64,000 bases of DNA from Halocafeteria seosinensis (lineage: Eukaryota > Sar > Bigyra > Bicosoecida). The translations under genes were made by a program, and so were the position numbers. Of the stretch, positions 12,535 through 25,844 are shown in pieces. The notes beneath the pieces were generated by a model. It did not search any database and was not told the DNA's origin. It saw only the letters and a list, made by a program, of their open reading frames with translations. The stretch spans positions 27,304 through 91,303 of the forward strand of contig LVLI01000003.1 in the NCBI GenBank assembly GCA_001687465.1, given 5' to 3'. The stretch's first letter is position 1; the number at the start of each line of letters is the position of its first letter.

Positions 12535-14762
12535 CTAGAGTGGTGTCACAGACCTTGAAGAGGCTGGATTAAGCTTCCTATCTGCAGAAATATAGGGTGA
12601 GGGGTCCTCTTTAAATAAGGCAACGATTCTGCAACACCAAGCAAAGATGACTTACACACAGTGACTACGCCCTGGGGCGTGTTGTTACAGGAGGCTTGTA
12701 CGAGCACTGGTGCGCCCGATTTTGATATAATGCGAAATGTCAGAGATTCTTCAACAGATATACTGCCGGAATCTTCGTTGATGTCAAGTTCGCTAACTGG
12801 CAAACTTGGTAAAGAGCTGAGCGCACTCGCTGTCTCATCTTGACCTCTTTCCTCTCCCAAACCTCGGACACATTCATCTTCAGCATCCGATTGTGTTCCA
12901 TCACTAGCTACATTGGGCGAGGAAAAATATTTCAAACTCTTTGGAAGTCTAGGGCTTGCCGATGACTCCTCTGATCGTTCTTCGCTGATCTCTGCGACAC
13001 TTTCCGCCGCAAACGTTCTCTGCCTATAGAAATGATCAAAGCTGTTACTCAAGTTCCTGGACGGGGAAAACAGTTTCGCGAACAATTCGTGCGATGTCAC
13101 AGCCTTGGACCATGTTGATTCTCCCGGTAGCTGCAGACTCTGTTTCGTCGGCAATCTCCGCGATTCCGGTAGCTTGTTTGTGTTTTCCGTCATTCCTGAT
13201 GGCACAATCTGCGCAGATGAGCTTGTCACTGTGTCAATCCTTATGGAATGATCGTCGAAATCTGTCAAAACCTTGGAGAACTTCTGTTGTATACCCTGCA
13301 ACCTGTTAGAATATGACTGGTTCATCGAAAAATCATCAGCATCAGTTGGTTCATCAGAATATGCCTTCAGGAATATGTTTTCCACTATCTCCTTTTCTTT
13401 ATCATGAACGAAATCTGTAACTCTTCTTCCTACCAATTCCTCGGGAGACCAACCAGTCATCGCTTCAATGGCGGAGCTGCGTCCTCTCACAAACAGTCGA
13501 AGAATCGAATAATATGCTACAAACATCAAGTGAAATGAACCATTCAGACTAATTACCTGACGAACTTAAAACAATGGTAGCCCTGTTTGTCTACGCTATG
13601 CAACGCAATCGCATCGCGACTGTGGTGGGCGACAAATTCATGGACTGCTGCTAACTCATTTGAAACTTGTCTTTCCATGCAGTGGACTATTTGTCTGCGG
13701 AAGTCCTCTCTTTCTTTCTGTTTCATGATAAAATAATGTACTTGCAAGAAAATGAATACCACTAACTCCCACTGGAAAACGTGCTGATCGGAAAACTGAC
13801 GGAACGCGTAGTGCCACGTCAAGTCTATCACAGCGTTTAACGCATTAATCACAAGGAAATGGCTGACGTAGCAACCGCTTGCGAAAATAATAATAACTCG
13901 AAACAAAATACCCCAAATCCCTGTTTACAGAAAGAAGTAGTGAAATTCATGAGACAGGAGGAGACATGCAACTGCAAGAGGACTTACCCATGGAGCGAAC
14001 ATACAAAATGGTGTTCACTTCAAACAGTACCCTCGAAAACTTGAGAACAAGAATTATAGTTAAACCAAACAACTTATAGCGCTGTTGCCACAAGGCTGCT
14101 TTTCCCACTCGAGGGCGAACCAAGCCACTAAGGGAGAGAATCATTGCTAGCACAGAGCCACGTATCCAAAGCCTGTAAGGCTTATGCTCGGGGTCTTCCT
14201 CCTCGATCCAATCAGTTGTCCAGTAATAGCTGCTTCTTGAGAGCAAATTCATACGTTGAATACTCCAGTTGACGGGCCAAGATAGTTTCTACTTATACGT
14301 ACACAGCGATGAGCACTACAAGCACAAGTGCAGGAACCTCCCAAAGTCGATCTCCCACTGAGTATCAGGCCATGAGTCTCCAATACCACTACGATCTAGT
14401 ACCCAGCATAGTTGCTCACAAAAGCACGTACCTGACCTCCACTCTATAAACATCTGCTCTACAATAGGTGGCGAAAACTCCAAAGAAACTGGAAACACTT
14501 TATGTAGCTTGGGAGGAGTCCCTCCACATTGATAGCATCCTACTGCAGCTTTGAACAGTTTTTCCGAAAGAGCTTTCGAGTCCTCAGCGTTGACCTGCTC
14601 AATTTTCTTCTTGACCCATCTCTGTGGACGACACTGGCATCCTTGTCTTCGCCTTCCCCTTCTGGGGTGACCATTTTCCGGTCTATATCTCCTTATATGC
14701 GTCGGCCGACGCGTGGAGTGCCTCTGGTCCGTGTCCGTCATGCTCAATGGACTCGTTCCCAT
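12535..14762 (-). CDS. Multi-pass membrane PAS-domain protein, copy B, 6 exons
   Basis: Exons on the minus strand are 14762-14432, 14357-14303, 14229-13988, 13920-13557, 13476-12656 and 12581-12535 (619 aa; a Met at 14741 is an alternative start). Exons 2 and 4 are exactly as long as in copy A (55 and 364 nt) and all intron phases match, so the pair arose by tandem duplication. Shared blocks include YYWTTDWIEEEDPEHKPYRL, IWGILFR, HVFQWELVVFIFLQ and SNELAAVHEFVAHHSRDAIA. The PAS core AIEAMTGWSPEELVGRRVTD is again split from its final strands (FRIISKSGAPVLVQAS, then VVTVYRKL) by a long polar Ser-rich insert whose sequence has diverged strongly between the copies. Function unknown; a membrane sensor is likely. 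Confidence 0.75.
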
Positions 14763-15812
14763 TGCGTCACCAGCTTGAAAACGTTCGGTATACGAGCACG
14801 GTAGGCTTTTCTATTTTGCGTTTCAACCAAGGAGCAATAGGGAACCAATAAAGGGGAATAATGGCCAAATTGGAAGTCTGGTTGAAGACTCGTGCGGAGT
14901 TTACCAGCTACACCATGAGCATCCCCGATTATCTTGTACAACACCCGACGAAAGAAATACGACCAAGTTGGATGCAGACAATCGCAAGAAGGAATACTGA
15001 TATGCGTAGCTAGGCTTGGTTAACCCAGAACGCCCAAATTCCGATCATCGGAATCCGATGCGACCGACCCAACACCGTTATCCCACCGAGCCTTACAGTA
15101 CATACATGTACACCGTATGATACACGTATGTGTCTCGTTGTCGTTTTGAGAACAAGTAGGTAATAAGAAGAATGCTAGTCTATACTCGAATAGAGCGTCC
15201 GCCAGTTAGTGCGCAGCCATGGGACCGGAGCTGCAGCAACATAATGCCTTGGCTCTGCCTCGTTGACAAATCGCTGTTTATACGGAATGGAGGACTACCA
15301 GCACTCTGTGTCTCGAGGTGTCGAAGAGTAGTAGCGAGACAGGGGTTGCTTATTCGGGATATCGGGTGCACTACTGACGGTAAACTCGAGCTCTTCCTAC
15401 ATGGCGACCGACGGAAATTACATGGAACAGTTGCATGTGTTCATCCTTAGAGTATCACCACTGCACGCTCAAGCGGTTTCGTATTGGGGTAAATGCCATA
15501 CTGAATGGCCAGACTTTCTGCACGACACCAACTGTCGACGACAGGAGCGTTGCCGCAACCCTTAACACTTTGGAATGGCGGCCAATGGACTTTCCGAATA
15601 ACCTGACAATCTTTTCTGCCACTAATTCATGCAAGTTCATTAACTCACTTTTTACAGTTCCCAGAACCTATTGATTTCCACCCATGAAAAAGTATGATCA
15701 TTGTTTGACTGCTGCGGCCTGAGTGCTTGAAATTTTAGTGCGCGAGAAGGAAAACAAAGGGCGCTTGAACATTGTTGCCCCTGGAGGTTGAAGCCGCTGT
15801 GGACGACAGATA
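14763..15812. other. Intergenic region upstream of the USP gene
   Basis: Divergent spacer of about 1.05 kb between PAS copy B and the USP gene. It carries only short ORFs without recognisable domains. The best of them is a 61-codon minus-strand ORF at 15455-15640 with a helical look (LHELVAEKIVRLFGKS), which could be an exon of a small gene. I cannot support a gene here. Confidence 0.4.
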
Positions 15813-18800
15813 ATGGCGGATAAGAGAGCACATGACGACGAAAAGGCAGAATTTCGACGCAAAGAGAACCCCTCGTGGGAATACAACCATACGTCTGTAG
15901 ATTCCGGCTCCCAGGTCGTTTTGGAGGAGTATGAGAATGCAGACGATGACCTAGCATCGGTAGCCAAGCAGAGGGACCAACACCTACGAAAGCCTTATTC
16001 TTCATCGATTCACCATCAACGCAATGGGAGTGATCCGAATCAATGTGTGGACAGGGATTCACGCGAGGTCGAGGCTCCGTCGCCTCCCAAAGGCCAGCAT
16101 ATTGAGGAGGAAACCATGGAGGCGGATGAACCCTTGGGACACACAAACGGTACTGAGCAACGGACCAATCCAGCTGCCTGGGCTCTCAAACGCGGTACAT
16201 TCAACATTCGCCATGATGTCGAAGAGCCCCCTCCGTCGCAAGATCGCCCTGCATCCGAATCTCTGCGTGAAGAAATGAATGACAGTGCCCCAAGACAACT
16301 GCATCAAACTGTTTCCAACAAGTCTGACAACGACAGTTCTTCCGATAATCATCCCGTGGCCGAAGCTGGAGACGATAAAGATAGTACATTTGCTAAAGAA
16401 AATCCTTATTTGGATGTCCACCAAGGACAGAAAGCTGAAGAGAATTTGGAGGATAGCGACGACAGCAGCGAGAGACATGGTACAAATAGAGATGGGGAAT
16501 ATGGAAACAAAGTGAAGGAGGAAGACCCTCGTGACTCTAGTAGTCAAGAAAAGACTAACCATGCTTACTTTCACCGGGAAGCAAGATGGGTGGAAAGTGC
16601 CGCAGTCGAAATTCAAACCGAAGAAGCAAGTGCAGAAGAAGAGGAGGAGGAAGGGCAATACGAGAGTCCTGAGGAAATATTGTTGAAGATGCAGCGCGAA
16701 CTTGTAGAAAGCTGCCATGAATACTCAGCACCTGCGGGGATTGTTGGTTTACGTAATTTAGGGAACACATGTTTCTTTAATAGTGTGCTGCAAGCACTGT
16801 CTCATATTTCCCCACTGCGTCGGTATTTCCTCGAAGTGCCTTTCTCCTCAGAGCGTGCGGTTCTTGCCGAAGGACACATGGCGGACGTATTCCGACAGTT
16901 TTTGGCAAAGATGTGGTGTGGACGGTAAGTTTACTGCCCTTGTTTGCTATTCTCTGAAGGTGCTCTTGTATTCGCGTGTTTTGAAATGCAGGTTCTCGTG
17001 TGTATCTCCCTCAGGAATGTTGCGCAACCTTAGGGCTAGAAACCCGATGTTTGAGGGATTCAACCAGCATGATGCCCAGGAAGCACTCAGATTCCTTTTG
17101 GATCATTTGCATGACCTGCTGGCGATCAATACGCCGCATCCGTACGCTAGGCTCGCAACACCACCGATTTTGGGCGGAAGTAATTGTACTGAAGTCACAT
17201 ATTCGGACGAAATGGCGAAACTGCACAATAAGTACCGGCAATATCTTCCTGCAAGCATTCTGAAAGCTTCGATTCGTGAGAAAAACGGTCCTTCTGCGGA
17301 AAAGGAGGAAGAGGGTGAGGGAGGAAACGATGATAGAACTGTTCCCGTGCCAGGTTGGCTTAGCAATGGGCCACATGTTGATGTTGCGACACAGAAGCGT
17401 AGCTTCATCTCCGATTTATTTCAAGGAACATTGGCTAATCGAATCCGCTGTCACGAATGTGAACAAGAATCGGTCACTTTTGACCATTTTTGGGATCTAA
17501 GCTTGCCGATTGCGGGCAGCAGCAACCGGCATCATCTGGCGCGGATGGCAGATACAGCTTTGCGATCACGAGGTAGATCTCTCGGTGATGTTGGGAGTTC
17601 GCCGGAGCATCAGCAGCAAGCAATTATCGACAACATTTTGTGCGAAGCCTTGCGCGAGGAACCAAGTGACTGTGATTTACCATTTCTTCTGCCTAAGGCT
17701 GCTGGAGCGGAGTCTTCGCGCCCAAGTGGCAACTTGTCGTCGGGTGTCTCGATGGTGACTAACAAACTATTCAAGAATGGCGCTAGTCCAGTGGCTCCCC
17801 CTTCTAAAGATGAAGCCGGTGAGCAGGAAGGAAGGTTTGCAAGTGACCAAGAAGAGCTGCATGAAGAGGGTCTAGAGAGTACCACGAGCGGGCCTAGTGT
17901 TGCCTCAAGTGACTCTGTTTGGAAGCAAGTGATGTCAAAACTCACTTGTCCATCTCGTAGAATGGGTAAATTCTTGGGATTAGGGAGCTGTGATCTGTCG
18001 CTTTACGACTTGTTTTATAAGTATTGTGATAGGGAGGTCCTCTCTGATACAGACGCCTATCACTGCAACCGCTGCGAGAAAAAAGTTACAGCTACCAAGA
18101 TGTTTAGCCTTGTGGAGCCTCCTCCTGTTTTGTGTTTACACTTAAAACGGTTTAGTTATTCCCCGAGAAGCTTTTGGGGAGGGTCCAAAATCGACACAGG
18201 CGTTCGCTTTCCACTCAAGGGATTGGACGTCTGGCCCTTTGTGTGGCAGGGTGCGGTTCCCGCTGCGAAACAGCAACTCCGGGAAGCGTCCAGTCGACAA
18301 GATAAACAGGTAAGGGAAGGAGATATTCGCCTGCCTCACAAAGAAAGTGGGGGTCCTCAAGGCCAGCAAAGAACGTTCACGAAAGCGCCGTTTAGCTGTC
18401 CTAGTGCTTTCTTTCCTTCCACTTCTGATGCACACACTAGTGAAGCAATAGCTCACAATATAGTATCACAGAAGGTTATCCAAAACCGCGTGCAAGAGAA
18501 AAAAAGAGGATTGGCAGTCCAAACTGGCGAAGGAAAGCAGACTTCTGAAGAGTCCTCCGCGCTTGGGGACACTGGTGGTCATGAAAAGCGGCATCTGACG
18601 TTGGGATACAATACTGCGAATGCTTACCGCAGTGATTATCAATATGACCTGGTGGCTCTGGTTCAGCATTTAGGTGGATTCGGAGGAGGTCATTACATCT
18701 CTTTCACTAAGCATTCGGAAACTGGGAAATGGCATTTATACGATGACGAAAGCGTAAGGGAAGTTTCTGAAGAGACAGTCGCCTCGGCCCAAGCTTATTT

Positions 18801-19848
18801 ACTCTTCTATGTGCGGCGCGACGTGGCTTCGTGCATGACCAATCTTCTGCGAGCGTTCAACCATGGAGGCTCGCCTCTTCAGGAGTTATTTGTGACAGAT
18901 AACCAAAAGCGATGTATTATTCCAAGTGCTTCTTCCTTGGAACAATTTTTCTTCCAACGGGCGAGGCGAAGGGTTTGTGAGAGAATGAATGAGGATGTGG
19001 ACAAATTATCGTTGGATTCAGATATTGTGAAGAAGGTACTGCTTCTGGAGACTGTGCCCTTCATGGAACAGTATATTCTCCAAAAATTAAATTTGAATAC
19101 TTCGATAATTTCCCTTGAGCGCTTGAAGGAGATTGAACTTCCTCAATTCTGCTTTGTATCCAGAGATTGGTGGCTAAAATGGCAAACTGTTCCCAACCCC
19201 GGACCTGTTACCTCCTGGGACATCATTTCCGCCCACGGTTACTTGAAGAGAACGCTAGCTGAGGCATGGACTCGTCGTGACCAACTACTTGGGGCAGTAG
19301 TACCTGTTCCAGTTGAAGTATATGCTTGGTGGGTGGTGCAATTTGGAGCTTCGGGTCCACCCATTTGGGAATTAGAAGCCTGCCCGCATTCGACCGAAGA
19401 GATCCGCCTTTTACAGGAAAGGAGAGATAGAGAGTATGCCACTATCCGAGCTATAGATAGTACAAAGGAAACGACAGACTCTGAGGAATACGAATTGAGA
19501 GATGATGCGACAGATGCTGTGGACTACAAGCGTTGCTGGTTTCTACTCTCTTCCTCATGGTTGCAACGTTGGAGAGAGTTTGTATTCAACAAAGGGTACT
19601 CTGATGCTACCGGGCGTGGAGTGTTACCACCGGGACCGGTGGACAACGCAAAGCTGTTGCACCCGAATGGAAAGCCTCATAGTAATCTTAAGCTGCAAAC
19701 TCATTACCGTGGGGTGAACTATAAGGTCTGGGAGTACTTTATGCAGGCGTATGGCGGAGGGCCTACGATTTGCCGGCGCAACGTAGATATTTACGATACC
19801 TCTCCATTGCCTCGTTCAGATGAAGAGCTAAGTGACGATTCGGAATAG
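15813..19848 (+). CDS. Ubiquitin-specific protease with two C-terminal DUSP-like domains, 2 exons
   Basis: Deubiquitinase of the USP (C19) family. Exons 15813-16924 and 16992-19848 give 1322 aa; the intron is 67 bp. About 300 disordered acidic residues precede the catalytic core. The Cys box is GLRNLGNTCFFNS with the nucleophile near residue 319, followed by FNQHDAQEALRFLLDHL. Zinc-finger CxxC pairs appear in RCHECEQ and YHCNRCEKK, and the His box is GGFGGGHYISFTKH ending in WHLYDDESV. After the catalytic domain lie two DUSP-like domains (about FCFVSRDWWLKWQ and RCWFLLSSSWLQRWREFVF). The core-plus-two-DUSP order recalls USP20/USP33, although I do not see their N-terminal ZnF-UBP. It is convergent with the IQ-motif gene, only 7 bp apart. 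Confidence 0.9.
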
Positions 19849-19855
19849 GATGGCA

Positions 19856-22488
19856 CTATTTGAAACTAGTGACACGCACGACGTCGGCCAGTGCATCCCC
19901 TTCTAACGAGTCTGTCGATATGTCTGAGTGCGAGTTGTCGTCGTTGCTGTTGTATTCGTAGATACCGACAGAATGTTCAGAATCCTGGAGGGTCCTCTCT
20001 AACCTGGGATATAGATCGGCTTGGTATAATAGCATCTGATGAACTGAGGACGGGAAATTCCGCTGCTGAGCAATAGAAGACACGTAATATTCCCTTCCTT
20101 CAGTACTCGATGTTTCACTTCTATTTTGTTCGGGTCTGCTAGGATAATACTTCCGCAAGTACTGTGGAAGCGACATTAAAGAGCAATCATTATACATCGC
20201 GCGCAGCCAAGCAAAGAAGTACTCCTCTTCCAACGCAAACGTTCCTTCGACAAATTTCTGTTGAGAAATGGGCTCTACGAGCCCTGTCTTTTCGATTGCA
20301 TCTCGTTGAACATCGGAGTCGACCGCTAGGTCGCTTTCAACTGAGCTCTGCTGGAAGAGGGCCATCACATCCTCTGTAGATAGTTGTCCATTGCCCTCAA
20401 CATCCGCCATACGGAACAAGGTAACAAGTCTCGATTTCATGTTGCGATACCACGATCTTATCAAACGTAGTTGCTTTTGCTTATATAGCCTTAGATTGTG
20501 GTACGTCGTGGTAGCTTCCGATGTCGGCAATGTGACACAGCGTTTTTTTTGTAAAGCGGTGCTACGCACCCATCTTTGAAAAGGAAAAATGTAATGCGTT
20601 ATAAGATCCTCCAAATAGGAGTCGCCTCGATCCAAGTCATTGTCTGCACTGCCACTGCACACCCAGTCAACAACCTCTCTTTCTTGCTGGCAATTGTGCG
20701 GAACGATGGGGTGTTTTCGTTCACGGAGCACCCGAAAAAATTTCTGTATTTTCCTGGCAGCTGCGTTTACTCCGGCATAGCCAAAGTATCCATATACCTC
20801 CAGAGTAGGGGCGTCATCTCTATTACCTTGTTCTATGTATCCACGGTTGCTTCGATTCCATTCCTCTTGTTCTTCAACAGTGGATCCACGCTCAAATGAT
20901 TCCAGAGTCTGCTGCTGAGATTCCTGCCGTTGTTGTGCAACAATAGAGGCAGTATAGCGGGCGGCTCGTTCTCGCTCTTCTTCAATACACCTTCTTTCAA
21001 AGAGTCTTCGAGCTCGATCCCGCATAACCTGGGCCTCCCGTTCCTTATCTTCGTCTATCTTTCGCCGTATATGTTCTTTAGTATCCCGTAAACTCCGGTA
21101 TTCCTTAAGGGCCCGGTATTGTTGCCATACGCGCTGTACCATTGATGCGGCCCGGTTGTACCATTGTTTTCGGAAGGCATTATGCTGCAACGCTGGTAAG
21201 CGATCCCTTACCCTGCAATTAGACATACTTATTTTAAGGAAGAATACTATCGTCGAGCAAACGCGGCAACCTTTACTTACCGTTTGCCGCGGAACAGGGA
21301 CTGAATCTTGGTTGCAGCAGCCTCCTCTGGCCGTACCTGGGAAGAAAACTGCGTACCATCTTCAATGCTAACGGAAGATATGATGGAATTCCGATTGTAC
21401 CCTGACGACTTGTCAACGAATATAGAATTGAAATCGAAGCTGGAGTGAACGCTGTCATCACTGCGGCCGGTAAGCAAGGCAGGGTCAGTATGTACTCCAT
21501 CAACTGCCCACGCCGTGCCAATACGTTGATATGCTTGTCGCAGTTTGCCGTAGTCATAATTTTTCCGCCTTGAGAGATCCATACTCTCGCGCTCTTCTTT
21601 TTCAGGACCTTCATCCACAGAACAAGGGAGTAAATCATCGCCTATATTGAATCCAAGCCAAGTGTAATCAGAGTGAGTACGAGCAGGCACTTCCAGTTGG
21701 TCTCGAAGATAGCTTACAGCCAACACATCTAACTGTTTTTGTAAATGCTCCAAAGAGTTTTCCGGAGGGACATCGGCATTGTTGCCCAGTAGGAAAGGGT
21801 AAAAGACTTCTTCCATTAGTTCCTTAACAGCAAATTTGCTGTCTCGAAACTTCCGTGCTTCGCGTTCGCATTTTTCCCGGGACCATTGAAGTGGATCCTC
21901 ACTTTCCTCCTCCACGGACTCAGTGTGGATTGAGCTATTAAGCTCGCCATCCTCTGCTCCCTGTCCTCCACCCAAATGCTTGCTCTTGTAGAAGCGCTTC
22001 AGAGACTGGGGCGAGTGGGAATTCGGTGACGAGGACGAGAGCTGTGAGTCCTGACTTCGATTCCTCACCCAGTGGTATCCGTGCTCGTTGAAGTGGACAC
22101 TCTCGTTGGTGGTAGAAACCCCTCCTTTTCCACTTTGTGAAGGCCTGTAGTCCTCATGATCCTCTTCATTATCGTAGGGAAAGCTCCTTGTGCGCTGATT
22201 CCGGAGGCTTTCTTTCAGAGCCTCTTCCTCCTCTTCTTTGGTGTATGGGACCAACTCAATGTCCCCTGTGGCTTTGTTATAGTATAATTTCGATCGAGTG
22301 CTTCCAGTATGCCCATTGGAACCTCTATTGAAGGCGCTATTACGGCTGTTTGTATCCCCCAACAGCACCCAGAACCCGCCCTTTTCGGTCCTATTATGAC
22401 CACTATTCAGACTATTTTGATGAGATTGTTGAGATGAAGGAGAATAACTACTAACACTCGCAATATGAGGGGGTGTAGAGGAGTCCAT
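19856..22488 (-). CDS. IQ-motif and EF-hand protein, 2 exons
   Basis: Exons 22488-21281 and 21212-19856 give 854 aa. The N-terminal about 350 residues are polar and probably disordered. An IQ motif (ATKIQSLFRGKRVRDR) is completed exactly at the splice, followed by further IQ-like helices (SMVQRVWQQYRALKEYRSLR and AARKIQKFFRVLRER) separated by a charged coiled coil rich in Arg and Glu. An EF-hand-like loop DVEGNGQLSTED follows, flanked by LVTLFRMA and VMALFQ. IQ motifs bind calmodulin or myosin-type light chains, so a Ca2+/calmodulin-linked scaffold is inferred. I do not recognise a named orthologue. Confidence 0.7.
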
Positions 22489-22589
22489 TTGGATTCATTA
22501 TAGAGCCGTACAACGTAACCCCGGAGAAAAAAACTATAACAAACCAGCTCTTATTCAGCTCAATACCCGGTTGAATAAGCAATCTCACG

Positions 22590-24759
22590 ATGGCGGATGA
22601 TAGTGATACAGAAAGTATACCTGATTATCTACCACGCGTAGTATTTGAGCATTCGCCACTCTATAATCGCCTCCGAACCAGCGTAAGCACAGGCGCCTCG
22701 TCTCCTGTAATATACACTCCACATATCCATATGGGTATTTTGTGTATGATTCTTGCAGGATACTGATGGGCAATGTCTCAAGGAGATATGCGAGGAATTG
22801 GAGCAGAAAGAGACATGTGGAATGGCCAAACGGAAAATTTTGAGACTTCCCATCACTTGCGTGGAATTATTACAAAGTGTCGTGGATATTCTGTTCCAGG
22901 CCTGTTTGACGCACACAGAGATACAGGACACCTTTGTCGTGGTTATAGAGCGATTCATCAGAATCGACAAACAAATTGTCGACAAATTGACGACGGTGCA
23001 GGCTCGGCCACGTGGGGGTTGGATGTATGAAATTGAACGAGCAACTGGAACTGCGGCGGAAGGCGTCTTCTTTCCCAAAGCGGCGGCAGAAGAAGCAGCA
23101 TATAAGCGAACCTCATTCAAGCATTTGTTCATGGTCAAGTGCGACGAGGAATTCCGGAAGGCATTTCTGAGCGATGGCCAAGCGCTACGGCAGCAAAGTC
23201 TAACGAAGCTGATGGGCCGGTTGTATAACCGTGGTATTTTGGATAAAGATAAGCTTTTTGTGTGCACCAAAGTGATCAAAGAACACTGCGAAAAGTGTGG
23301 AGATGATCGCGTACTGCGGGAACTGATACAGGACACTGAGAGAACAGTAGATTGGATGCAGGATTTCCCATCCCTAGCGACCACATTTGATTCTTGCAAG
23401 GAAACGCCAAAGGAGAATATGGAGGACTACAGTCCACGTGTATTTGACATTTACACGTCATGGCTCTCAAGAATAGCTTGTGGGGGGTTAACTGAAACAG
23501 TGAACTACTGGATGCAGGTAGAAAATCCTGCGGTGCCAAAAGTGGTATACCTCGATGACCTGAGTGAAAATCAGCGGAAAGGTTCCAATGTCTGTCTGCT
23601 TCCGTGGCCACGGCTACAACTCAGGGCTTGTCATCCTTGGGAACATCTACTTGCTCGCTGCGCTGTTTGCAACTATACAGGTGGTATGGAGCTTATCGAG
23701 CATGAATATGTCATGGCAGTACGATATGAGATTCTAATGTATGAGGAGGATATGCTGCCGACAACAAGCATATCTTCTTTGTCCTTGAATATCCAAAACG
23801 ATTTCGCAGATAGCGCATTCGCCTATCTGCAAAATCTCACAAGCCTAGCGATCCCTAATCAGGCCCGTACTCTCGTTACAGACCAGCTCTTTAAACATAT
23901 GCGTAACCTAAAAGTATTGGATATTTCTCGGTGTTGCCAGAGTACAATAACGGATTTTGGATTCCAGTTTTTTCAAAATGTGACAAGGCTACGCATGGAT
24001 GGTTGTTGTCAACCTCAGATCACTGATGCGGCGTTTAGGCATCTTTCTGGTCTTCGCTCGCTATCCATGGTGCAATGCTGTCAGAAGACGATTACTGACG
24101 CTGCATTCAGCCATCTAGCCAACTTGAAAGAGTTGGATATTGGGCAATGCACTCAAAGACGACTGACGGATGCAGCGTTCCGCCATCTCTCCGAGTTGAC
24201 GAAGCTGAAGATGGTAGCGACTTGCCGGACCACGATCACAGACGCGGCTTTCCAGCATCTGGTGAACGTGAAAGACCTGAATATCGCTCTCTGCGCTCAA
24301 GAGACAATCAGTGACGAAGCATTCCGTCACCTGTCACAGGTGACTAGGCTCGATATGTCTGAGTGTTTCGGTACCACTATCACTGATGAAGCTTTCCGGC
24401 ACCTTGCCAGTTTGAAACACTTGGATATGCACTTGTGCGACCAGAGTACTATAACCGACGCAGCGCTTGCGCATTTGTCCAATGTTGTCGACCTGAGAAT
24501 GTCCGATTGCACTCAGGAGGAGATTAGTGATGCCGGTTTATTGCACCTTCGCAACGTAACAGCGCTGGACATTAGCGGTTGTCGGCAAAGTACTATCACG
24601 GACGCCTATACGAAGCTGTCGAATTTAAAGTCCTTAAAAGCTCCGCAGGATGATGAAATTACAGTGAATCGGGAGGAGTATTATGCCAATCCTAGAAAGT
24701 ACGACGGGTACGCCACGATAAACTTTCTTGATGCTGAAGACTCTGACGCTGGTGGGTGA
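22590..24759 (+). CDS. Leucine-rich-repeat protein with a helical (MIF4G-like?) N-terminal domain, 2 exons
   Basis: Exons 22590-22682 and 22759-24759 give 697 aa; the intron is 76 bp and is needed to reach the ATG of MADDSDTESIPDYLPR. Residues 35-250 are helical and end in a stretch (ALRQQSLTKLMGRLYNRGIL) that resembles the middle of MIF4G/HEAT domains of translation factors; this is tentative. From about residue 365 to 655 there are eleven or so LRRs of about 24-25 residues with the consensus L..LDIS.C.Q.TITDAAFRHL, a Cys-containing type related to the F-box/AMN1 and GALA-like LRRs. The repeats are unusually regular. A calpain- or F-box-type domain is not visible. Function unknown. Confidence 0.75.
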
Positions 24760-25844
24760 TTCCATCTATGAAATGGTAGCTCGTGTTCATTTCAGCTGTA
24801 CTCCACTCGTTCTTAACATAACGGTTGCGCTTTTACTTCCCTGGAACAACTAGAGGGTCTCCTACAAACGGTACATGCATCGAACCCCAGTGTCCCATTT
24901 GTATATCAGTGCTTCCCCTTGGCAAAGAGAGAGTCTCCTACACACGGTTGATGCATAGAACTTCCGTGGGGCAGTTTCATATGAGCGCTGGACTTCGGTG
25001 CAGTAACTTAGTCGTGTAACCAGAAAGACTTATGGACGATCAATACCCGCATCCACTTTTTGCATACTTTAATGCTTCGCTAAATATTTATTGCAATTTC
25101 CTATTTTGTACTCACCATCATCGTGAAGACTTCCTCTTAGCACAAGCATTGGCGATCATTCGCCACACGGTGGCCCACACCCCGAGCGCGCCCAACGGCC
25201 ACGCCACCGCCCCGCCGGCCCCGCCCATAACCGATCTCAGTCCTGGGGATCTAATTCGCGCATTACACGTAAATGAGACATATGGGTTGACGATACCTAA
25301 AGGATGAGAGTCAGCTCCTTATCAATGTGCACATGCGAATGCCCGGTGAAAGTCTGGTAAGTGGAGAAAATCTGATGCATCCAAACTCCCGGTGGGGTGG
25401 CGAAAGAAAGGCCCCAGTTGGTGGTTTTTTTTTTAGCTCCATTTGGTGTCAGCGAGGGTGTCCCATCGATGGTGCATACGCCTTTGCATTTCCGTGCCCC
25501 TGTAGCCGGTGTATGAAAGGCAATGATAGAGAAAAGAAACGGCAACGAGAATCTACGTCAGCCGTGCGGTTGGGTGGGGAGACTGTGGTGGGAGGGGGGC
25601 GCACGCAGAGGATCCAGCTGGTACACAAACGGGTGACCAAGATAATCCGGGAGACGCGAAACCTACTCAAATAGTGGTCCTTTGCTTAGGGTTGTTTGAT
25701 TTCGTTTTAACCAGATCGGGATCTGCCATTTTGTCTCCCGACTTGTCCCCCGATGTGCCACTCAGGCGTTTGGTGACTTCTCTGTTCAAATGCAGCGAGT
25801 TGTAGCTATCATAACGGCAGCAGCGTAGATGTCGTTGGCCAAAA
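24760..25844. other. Gene-poor spacer, with a possible small gene
   Basis: Between the LRR gene and NCKX. It contains a two-unit 76-bp repeat (listed separately) and two adjacent plus-strand ORFs, 25032-25307 (91 codons) and 25327-25674 (115 codons). The first includes a polar segment (DLSPGDLIRALHVNETYG) that could be coding; the second is Arg/Lys-rich. They may be exons of one small gene, but I recognise no family and cannot place the splice. Confidence 0.3.
24852..25003. repeat. Two-copy direct repeat, period 76 bp
   Basis: Two degenerate units start with AGAGGGTCTCCTAC at 24852 and AGAGAGTCTCCTAC at 24928. They remain alignable through the ACGGT..ATGCAT.GAAC and TCATATGAGCGCTGG / TGTATATCAGTGCTTC segments. 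Confidence 0.6.

Noticed and set aside
16059..16718. 219-codon minus-strand ORF over the USP 5' exon
   Set aside because: Shadow of the acidic N-terminal region of the USP; no domain features.
22629..23399. 256-codon minus-strand ORF over the LRR gene
   Set aside because: The opposite strand encodes a spliced gene with clear repeats; this frame is low-complexity Ser/Arg and is a shadow.
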